Shown here in pieces: positions 36,701-41,880 of a stretch of 41,880 nt of DNA. Each line of letters begins with the position of its first letter. The stretch's first letter is position 1. Origin of the DNA: a bacterium (lineage in GTDB: Bacteria; Krumholzibacteriota; Krumholzibacteriia; LZORAL124-64-63); the NCBI GenBank assembly GCA_018829565.1, contig JAHJTW010000176.1:1-41880 (forward strand), read 5' to 3'. The notes under the pieces are model-generated. The model did not search any database, had not been told where the DNA came from, and saw only the letters and a list, made by a program, of their open reading frames with translations. The translations under genes and the position numbers were made by a program.

Positions 36701-37393
36701 GTCGGCGACCCTGACCATCCACCGCTGCAGCCGCATCTGCTCGGTGAAGACCTCGCGCAGGGCCTTGCGGACCCCCACCGGGTCCTTGGCCAGGGGAACC
36801 GAGGCCCGGGCGAGGTCCCCGTCGGCGGCCATCTCCCCTTCGATCAGGTCGAGGGCCTCGTCGATGAGCTCGTCCGGATCCTCCACCACGGTGAATCGCG
36901 GATCCAGCCCGGCCTCGGCCGCGAACCGGCCCAGGATCAGCTGGCAGAAATGATGGATGGTCCCGACCTTCAGCCCCGAGGGGTTCTCCAGGACTCGCTC
37001 GTAGAGCCCGGCGGCCCGCTCGATCTCCCCGGGGGTGGGCGCAGGGTCGCTCCGGTTCTCGAACAGGTCCCGCAGCATGCGCTCGAGTTCCGCAGGTTCG
37101 GCGGTCGCCAGGGCGAGGGCCCGTTCCACCAGACGGCTCTTGATCTCGACCGCGGCCTTCCGGGTGAAGGTGATCGCCAGCACCGACCGCGGGCTCGCCG
37201 GCGCGGTCGGACGGCCGCCGAAGCGTTCCCGGGACCCCTCGATGCACAGGCGCAGGAACCGGTTGATGAGGGCGTGGGTCTTGCCCGATCCCGCCGAGGC
37301 GTTGAGGATCACCGAGAGGTCGGGACGTCCGGCCATTTCCTGGACGCGCTTCGCCTGGTCCTTGGGCGTCATGCCTGCGCCTGACGGGTTCAC
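33773..37393 (-). CDS. addA: AddA-like helicase-nuclease
   Basis: 1206 residues. GTG 37393 overlaps the addB stop (GTGA), showing translational coupling. UvrD-type helicase motifs are SVILNASAGSGKTHALINRF (Walker A), ILVDEYQDTNFNQRDILEP (Walker B), FVGDAKQSIYGFRGAEP (motif III), VRFMTIHGAKGLQASVVLL and LLYVAMTRARDRLVVLGG (motif VI). The C-terminal RecB-type nuclease has ERITGVIDRLIL, ADIIDFKTN (Asp and Lys of the active site) and YRPQLELYAEVV. With AddB it forms the double-strand-break resection complex that feeds RecA, functionally like RecBCD. Length and domain order match AddA. The operon addB-addA has no other member. Confidence 0.9.
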   Translation of the reverse strand: MNPSGAGMTPKDQAKRVQEMAGRPDLSVILNASAGSGKTHALINRFLRLCIEGSRERFGGRPTAPASPRSVLAITFTRKAAVEIKSRLVERALALATAEPAELERMLRDLFENRSDPAPTPGEIERAAGLYERVLENPSGLKVGTIHHFCQLILGRFAAEAGLDPRFTVVEDPDELIDEALDLIEGEMAADGDLARASVPLAKDPVGVRKALREVFTEQMRLQRWMVRVADTIDPPARRLDVLPKLLGESQAALFPDLGAGEQPGYPAFLARVTAELESFAGPGLDGVLAAQGADDLDVPAQNTEKIREGAEDLLIACRDQIVRLNAAGAGSAAVEAEAAALIERVQLLLLKKDGGLRVFWRGKDEDRKHRYHVLVAQAAGGLLQVLREVAYLDIYRKNRALLHLGLRALDLYDDLKRRDRVVDFQDLEDMARRLMGSDTRAMSLLFRLDDSFTHILVDEYQDTNFNQRDILEPLVRDFLGGGSEQTATPTVFFVGDAKQSIYGFRGAEPGIFARYTQEFEELGRGQDPETVITATLPANFRSLGAIVDAVGTLFSGGRLGDALGPEGRKDVVQQVVRDPDAGTVLLVPPIAGEDLEGGRDGDQIAAEAAAAWVRDLMQDPPLIREGQDDARERPLEYKDILVLVRSRTGISTYEDAFRRAGIPISPSGRGMLASSREVQDLLALLRWLSWPDDDVALATVLRSPLFRLTDAQLQQALIRRGLTTPDDQGGFLTPKGFWATLRKIADDPVITGAVELLESWRNRVGFDTCHDLLRRIYRDGHVLERFGEALGPQAVYNLLRMFDLALGPEVSGTPTVRRLADLIQRADSRGGQEEGAVPQDLDGGRVRFMTIHGAKGLQASVVLLVDADRKSGKESPRINLVPGSDAGPLVFKVNKKDRTGFDLPGDGALPDDLLQVSSRQAQRRDATEEANLLYVAMTRARDRLVVLGGDREGTEREHDSFLRMLLDGAREAGRQDDLIGELTPGTPPGGPRPAAADSWSPGWDEKVWQPPVMRERVRILTPSQIHDAPVPTGQRVGGTGVGGQGEGNVEGMRRGLIVHSLLQAAANRGAMPPGSGPEWEEAAAVFGDRRWAWIFTSDGEGWRGLSEVPVIGLHRPAGPEQPEERITGVIDRLILRPGRADIIDFKTNRCAAAPGLQDLLVEHYRPQLELYAEVVGKTRPGLKVRAWLLFTDPDLEPAPRLVDIG

Positions 37394-40300
37394 AGCCAGC
37401 CCTCTTTCCGGTTGATGAGCGCGTCGACCTTGCGCCACAGGACGTCGGGGAAGTCCCCCCGGTCCCGGTGCTCCTCGAGCCGGCAGACGCCCCTCAGATC
37501 GCAGTACCGGCAGGGCAGCTTGGCCTCGCCCTCGTTCTTCCGTTCCCGCGGCAGAAGGGGATACCCGACGTCAGCCGCCGCCGCCCCGAGGGCCAGCTCG
37601 ATGAGCCGGATGGATCCCCGCGCCAGCAGCAGGCGTCCTTCGGGCGTGGCCCCGTCCAGATGGGGTTTGGCCGGCGGGCCGGTCTTCTCTTCGGACACCT
37701 GGTAATAGGACGATTCGAGGACCCGGGCCTTGCCGGGCAAGGGTTCGGCGCCTCCGGCCTCGAGGGCTGCGCTGTAGAGGACGACCTGGAGGTCGTCGAG
37801 TTCCTGGACCTTCTTCGCCGCCGGCGCCTTGCCCGTCTTGTAATCCAGCACGGCGAAGGCGTCGACGGTCCGGCTGCGGTCGATGCGGTCGATCGTCCCC
37901 TGCAGTTCGATCCCCCCGGCCCGGGATTCCGCCTCGTCCCAGGTGCAGCCCGGCTGATCGTCGGGTTCGGCGGGATCCAGCCCCACGCCGGCGGCCAGGT
38001 CACGGGTCCAGGCGATGAACGCGGGCAGGCCCATCCGGAATCCGTGCTCCAGCAGGACGGGTTCCCATTCGGTGATGCGGCCCCGTTCCGCCGCGATCAG
38101 CCCGGGGAAGGCGCGCACGAAGGAGGCCATCCACAGCCGGCGGACCGGCAGGTCCTGCGAGCCCGGCCCGAACCGTCCCTCGGCCGCCGCCGTCAGGGCC
38201 GCCAGGGCCGCATCCTCGTCGCCGGCCAGGAGGGCCTTCTGGCCCTTGCCGCCCGGGACGAGCCAGTCCTTCAGGGCGTCGTGGACCAGGCTGCCGAAAT
38301 CCTGCTTGCCGAATTCCTTGCGGAGGTCCTCCTCCTTGCGCAGGGCCAGCCGCCGCTCCATCAGGTACCGGTAGGGGCACTCGCGCCACTGGCGCAGGGC
38401 GGACCAGCTGAGCCGGAACTGGGGCCGGGCTCCATCCTGCGCCTTCACCGGGGTGGGTTCGGTGCGGAAGGCTTCCTGGCGCCCTCTGATCTCCGCAACC
38501 GGCGCGGCCTCCTTCCGCCAGGCCGCCGGCTGGGGGACCTCTCCGAGGTCCTCCACGCTCGTGCCCATGGCCAGCAGGAGCCGGGACACGAACGGGCTCG
38601 GCAAGAGGTCCTGGCCCTCCTGTTCCCGGCTCCAGGTGACCGTCACCCGGGGGGCGTTGTGGAGCAGGCGCAGGAACAGCTCGGCCTCCCGGCCCAGGTG
38701 GTCGCGCCAGTCCTGGAGGCCCAGCCTCCCGGCGGCCAGGGGCGTCAGCAGATGCTCCTGCGGGGACCGCGAGGGAAAGACGTCGTCGTTGATGCCCGCC
38801 AGGATCAGGTGATCGAACCGTTCGAGGCGGGCCTCCAGCAATCCGGTGACCAGGACGGGCAGGTTGCGGGCCCGATGGGCGGGCACCTGCTGCTCGGCCA
38901 GAAGGCGGCCCAGGTCGGCCGCGAAATCGGCCAGCCCGGTCGGAGGCAGCACCCCCGTCTCCCGTTCCAGCACCGCCAGCAACTCGCCCAGCGACTCGGT
39001 GTCGACCCGCTGCGCGAAGTCGGTCCTCTTCTCGCCGTTCGAGGTCAACGCCTCCCAGGTGCTCTTCAGGGCGGCCAGATGTTCCGGCCAGGGGCGCACC
39101 CCTTTGCCGGCGAGATCCAGCAGCGGGTCGAAGGCCTCGCCCACGGTCTGGACGAAGGAAGCCATCCCCTGGCCCCCCCGACCGAAGAAATCCCGGACGC
39201 TCTGGTCATGGTCCTCGGCGCGCCGGAGCATCCCGGCCAGACCGCCGGGAGGGCCGTCCTGCAGCCGGAACATCCGCTCGAGGCGCAGGGTCCAGCCGCC
39301 GTGGCTCCCCTCGCGGACCGGCAGGCGCACGAAGGGATGGCCCAGCACCTCCAGCAGGGGTTCGGGCCGCAGCCCGGTCAAGGCGGCCCTCAGGATGAAC
39401 CGCACCAGCAGGCCCGCCGGCAGGGTGGACAGGGGCTGGCCGTAGGTCTCGTCCACGTCGACCCCCGCGTCCCTCAGCTGGGCCGTGATGCGGGCGGCCA
39501 GACGGGGATCGGGCGCGGCGATGGCGATGCGCGGCGGCGTCCCCGCCGCCTGCAGCTCCTCGATGGCCAGATGCGCCACCAGGCGGCTCTCCCATTCGGG
39601 GTCGGGGCAGGGCAAGAGGTGCAATCGGCCGTCGGGGCCCAGCAGGCCGGGCGCCTCGCCCACCTCGGCCAGGCGCTCCCGCAGGGTCCCCTGCAGGGGG
39701 ATCCTCGCCCGGGACAGGATCTCGCCCGCAGCATCTCCATCCCCCGTCCCGGCCAGGCTGGAGGCCACCGCGAGCGCGGGACCCAGGGGACCGGACCGGG
39801 CCGGCCGCACCGGCGAGGTCCCGGCGCCATCCCCCTCGTTCCCCCAGGTGGCGCAGAAGGCCCGGCTCAGAGGATCGTCCGGCAGGGGCAGGTAGAGCCT
39901 GCCGCCCGTGGACCCCTCGAGCGCCGACCGCAACAGGTCGGCCTGGATCCGGGTCAGCTTGCCGAACCCGGCGACCAGGACCACCCCAGGGCCCGGGCCC
40001 GGCCCCCGCCGCCCGGGAGCCGCCTTCGCCAGGGCCTCGGCGACGGCCACCTGCTCGTCCGCGGCATCCCAGGGGACCAACCCCCGGTACAGATCCCAGA
40101 CCTCGCGGATGCGGGCCCCATCCGCCCGGATCGCCTCCGCTTCCTCCGCACTGGACACGGTGATCAAGGCTTCCAGCGGGGTCTTGCCCCGCAACAACCG
40201 CTCGTCGCAGCGCTCGAGCCGGGCCTCGTCGAACAGCCGGATGAACTCCGCGGCCAGACCCTGGGCGCTCTCCGGACGGTCGGCCAGCCAGGGCCGCTGG

Positions 40301-40623
40301 GCCAGAATCGGAGCCAGGATCAAGGGGCGCAAGCGGTTATCCGGACAGGTCCGCTGATCCAGCCCCAGGATCACCGACTGTTCCCGGGCCCACTGCCGGT
40401 CGGTGAGGATGGCAGGCAGAAGCAGGGATCCCCGGCCGTTCCGCTCGAGTTCCAGGTCGAGCAGGCGGTGTTCCAGGGTGCGGCAGGCCCGGCTGCTGGG
40501 CAGCAGGACCACCGCGCCGGTCAGATCGCCGTCTTCCGCCCCCGGACACAGGGCCCAGAGGTCCCGGGCGACCTGGTCGAGGAGGGATGCGGAGATGGGC
40601 ACATGGTGGACGGAACAGGGCAC
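37390..40623 (-). CDS. addB: AddB-like nuclease/inactive helicase subunit
   Basis: 1077 residues; GTG 40623 is the likely start, with a second GTG seven codons in. The N-terminal half resembles an inactivated helicase (GAVVLLPSSRACRTLEHRLL; GVVLVAGFGKLTRIQADLLR). LILAGINDDVFPSRSPQEH and VTWSREQEGQDLLPS are typical of AddB/RecC-like proteins. The C-terminal PD-(D/E)XK nuclease has ELQGTIDRID, AVLDYKTGKAPAA and LDDLQVVLYSAAL. Cys in REC-PYRYLMERR and LPCRYCDLRGVCRLEEH provide the four ligands of an Fe-S staple as in AddB. It acts with AddA in end resection. The start region is poorly supported by a ribosome-binding site. Confidence 0.88.
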   Translation of the reverse strand: MPCSVHHVPISASLLDQVARDLWALCPGAEDGDLTGAVVLLPSSRACRTLEHRLLDLELERNGRGSLLLPAILTDRQWAREQSVILGLDQRTCPDNRLRPLILAPILAQRPWLADRPESAQGLAAEFIRLFDEARLERCDERLLRGKTPLEALITVSSAEEAEAIRADGARIREVWDLYRGLVPWDAADEQVAVAEALAKAAPGRRGPGPGPGVVLVAGFGKLTRIQADLLRSALEGSTGGRLYLPLPDDPLSRAFCATWGNEGDGAGTSPVRPARSGPLGPALAVASSLAGTGDGDAAGEILSRARIPLQGTLRERLAEVGEAPGLLGPDGRLHLLPCPDPEWESRLVAHLAIEELQAAGTPPRIAIAAPDPRLAARITAQLRDAGVDVDETYGQPLSTLPAGLLVRFILRAALTGLRPEPLLEVLGHPFVRLPVREGSHGGWTLRLERMFRLQDGPPGGLAGMLRRAEDHDQSVRDFFGRGGQGMASFVQTVGEAFDPLLDLAGKGVRPWPEHLAALKSTWEALTSNGEKRTDFAQRVDTESLGELLAVLERETGVLPPTGLADFAADLGRLLAEQQVPAHRARNLPVLVTGLLEARLERFDHLILAGINDDVFPSRSPQEHLLTPLAAGRLGLQDWRDHLGREAELFLRLLHNAPRVTVTWSREQEGQDLLPSPFVSRLLLAMGTSVEDLGEVPQPAAWRKEAAPVAEIRGRQEAFRTEPTPVKAQDGARPQFRLSWSALRQWRECPYRYLMERRLALRKEEDLRKEFGKQDFGSLVHDALKDWLVPGGKGQKALLAGDEDAALAALTAAAEGRFGPGSQDLPVRRLWMASFVRAFPGLIAAERGRITEWEPVLLEHGFRMGLPAFIAWTRDLAAGVGLDPAEPDDQPGCTWDEAESRAGGIELQGTIDRIDRSRTVDAFAVLDYKTGKAPAAKKVQELDDLQVVLYSAALEAGGAEPLPGKARVLESSYYQVSEEKTGPPAKPHLDGATPEGRLLLARGSIRLIELALGAAAADVGYPLLPRERKNEGEAKLPCRYCDLRGVCRLEEHRDRGDFPDVLWRKVDALINRKEGWL

Positions 40624-40657
40624 TTGGGGTCATACCTTTGCGGTTTCATAACATTGG

Positions 40658-40700
40658 TTGATGGGGCAACCAACCTACCACACCACACCCCCCCCATCAA
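40658..40700. repeat. Inverted repeat in the addB-hemC intergenic region
   Basis: TTGATGGGG (40658-40666) pairs perfectly with CCCCATCAA (40692-40700) across 25 nt of pyrimidine-rich sequence. An AT-rich stretch at 40731-40751 (including TTATAAGG) may hold the hemC promoter. Nothing else is seen in 40624-40818. Confidence 0.4.
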
Positions 40701-40818
40701 TGCCGCACTGAGGGGAATTTCCTGGGAATTATAAGGAAAATTATTATTTTACTGGGAGTTTTCGGTCAAACGGCCCCTGCCCCGGACGGCGATCCGGGAT
40801 CGATCCGGAGGACGACCA

Positions 40819-41772
40819 TTGTCTCTCGCTCCTGAAAGCAGTTCCGACCGCGAGGTCTTCCGCCTCGGCACCCGCGGCAGCGACCTGGCCCTGTGGCAGG
40901 CCCACACCATCTCCGGCCTCCTGCAGGAGATGGGCATCCACACCGACGTCACCATCATCAAGACCACCGGCGACCGCATCGACAACGTCCCGTTCAGCAA
41001 GCTCGAGGGCAAGGGATTCTTCACCAAGGAGCTGGAGGAAGCCCAGCTTTCCGGCCGCGTCGACTTCGCGGTGCATTCCCTGAAGGACCTGTCCACGGAC
41101 ATGCCCGACGGCCTCGTGTTGTGCGCCATGGTGGGCCGGGAGGACCCGCGCGAGATGCTGCTGGTCCGCCCCGAAAGCATCGACCAGACCCGGCTGGACG
41201 CCGGCGACCCCCTCCCCCTTAAGGACGGCGCCACCGTCGGCACCAGCGCGGCCCGCCGGCAGGCCCAGGTGGGGCGCCTGCGCCCCGACCTGAAGATCGC
41301 CGACCTGCGCGGCAACGTCCCCACGCGGGTGAATCGGCTGCGAGAAGGCCGTTACGACGCCATCCTGCTGGCCCGCGCCGGTCTGTTGCGCCTGGAGCTC
41401 CCGCTGGACGACCTGTTCGCCCGTCCCCTCGACGTCGCGGACTTCGTCCCGGCCCCCGCGCAGGGCATGCTCGGCATCCAGTGCCGCGACGAGGAACCCT
41501 TCACCTCGACCCTGTCGATGCTGCACTGCCTGGACGACGCCCGCGGGGTGACCGCCGAGCGCGAGCTGCTGCTGCGTCTGGAGGGCGGCTGCCACATCCC
41601 CTTCGGCGCCAACGTCGCCCGGACCACCGACGGCTGGAAGCTGGAGCTGTTCCTGGCCGCCGAGGTGGACGATCCTTCGCCCCTGCGCCTGACCCTGACC
41701 GGCGGCGAACCCGAGGACCTGATGGAAGAAGCCTGGAGCCGCATCCAGGACCACCGGAGAAGCCGGAGCTGA
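40819..41772 (+). CDS. hemC: Hydroxymethylbilane synthase (porphobilinogen deaminase)
   Basis: 317 residues, starting at TTG 40819 with GGAGG 9 nt upstream. FRLGTRGSDLALWQAHTIS is the conserved N-terminus. KTTGDRIDNVPFSKLEGKGF, VDFAVHSLKDLSTDMPDGL and VGTSAARRQAQVGRLRPDLK follow. RGNVPTRVNRLREGRYDAIL and FVPAPAQGMLGIQCR carry the substrate-binding Arg residues. LEGGCHIPFGA contains the Cys that binds the dipyrromethane cofactor. It polymerises four porphobilinogens to hydroxymethylbilane in haem, sirohaem and corrinoid synthesis. It overlaps hemD by 1 nt (TGATG). Confidence 0.96.
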   Translation: MSLAPESSSDREVFRLGTRGSDLALWQAHTISGLLQEMGIHTDVTIIKTTGDRIDNVPFSKLEGKGFFTKELEEAQLSGRVDFAVHSLKDLSTDMPDGLVLCAMVGREDPREMLLVRPESIDQTRLDAGDPLPLKDGATVGTSAARRQAQVGRLRPDLKIADLRGNVPTRVNRLREGRYDAILLARAGLLRLELPLDDLFARPLDVADFVPAPAQGMLGIQCRDEEPFTSTLSMLHCLDDARGVTAERELLLRLEGGCHIPFGANVARTTDGWKLELFLAAEVDDPSPLRLTLTGGEPEDLMEEAWSRIQDHRRSRS

Positions 41773-41880
41773 TGGCCACCGAGCGGAGCATCATCCTGAC
41801 CCGCGACGCCGCGCGCAACCGGATCTGGGCCGAAGCCCTGACCAGCGCCGGGATCGCGTGCGTGGATCTGCCCCTGATCC
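41772..41880 (+). CDS. hemD: Uroporphyrinogen-III synthase, N-terminal part (partial)
   Basis: ATG 41772 overlaps the hemC stop by one base. The 36 visible residues begin MATERSIILTRDAARNRIWA and end GIACVDLPLI at the window edge. This matches the start of HemD proteins (I-L-T-R...N...W...L...G...V...LP-L-I). It would cyclise hydroxymethylbilane to uroporphyrinogen III. The identification leans on the hemC-hemD gene order as well as on the short sequence. Confidence 0.75.
   Translation, partial: MATERSIILTRDAARNRIWAEALTSAGIACVDLPLI

Overview
The window is mostly high-GC DNA of a free-living bacterium. Two secreted proteins (1439-3709 and 13051-14652) end in FlgD-like, type IX-style C-terminal sorting domains. 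Three large alkaline-phosphatase-superfamily phosphodiesterases sit in one operon. Together with the DUF222/HNH-like fragment and AddAB, this points to a deep FCB-type lineage (Krumholzibacteriota, Eisenbacteria or Latescibacteria-like). That placement is inference; no rRNA or other phylogenetic marker is present.

Layout. 1-3850: an edge-truncated HNH-family gene, a small glycine-zipper membrane protein and a large LVIVD-repeat secreted protein, interspersed with three copies of a hairpin-bearing repeat. 4034-7280: a stand-alone class II aminoacyl-tRNA-synthetase-like core, a hybrid histidine kinase and a YbaK-type deacylase. 7553-8285: a ParD/ParE toxin-antitoxin pair followed by a degenerate integron attC-like site. 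8405-12750: a dispersed repeat, a SMUG1-type uracil-DNA glycosylase, an amidohydrolase lipoprotein, and an exported thioredoxin-like protein whose first active-site Cys is encoded by an in-frame TGA (Trp-Sec-Pro-Ser-Cys-Lys) followed by a SECIS-like hairpin.

12874-22422 is a cassette-like region, lower in GC over most of its length, with every gene on the minus strand. At least four and probably five of its intergenic gaps hold related 87-103 bp imperfect palindromes with integron attC architecture, each just 3' of a gene. I read it as a cluster of attC sites lacking an integrase (CALIN). Cargo: an unknown protein, an OLD-family ATPase/TOPRIM nuclease, a TIMP-like exported protein, a membrane-anchored protein, a second unknown protein, a DUF2130 nuclease-like coiled-coil protein and an FG-GAP secreted protein. 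A ~700 bp direct repeat (17321-18018 and 22416-23117) holds the 3' end of a phosphodiesterase gene, intact in the right copy and a pseudogene in the left, plus a promoter-like element and a GTTRRRY-like boundary. It lies immediately upstream of two sub-arrays.

22696-29168 is a five-gene minus-strand operon (three phosphodiesterases, a membrane protein and a 66-residue protein). 29573-31209 holds a bacteriohemerythrin and a double-PDZ exported protein. 31328-33391 is a ~2 kb segment bounded by 17-bp direct repeats that carries a Nif11/NHLP-like small protein and a radical SAM enzyme, a candidate peptide-modification module. 33452-40623 is an orphan BrnA-like antitoxin and the AddA/AddB recombination nuclease. 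The window ends in hemC and the start of hemD (tetrapyrrole synthesis).
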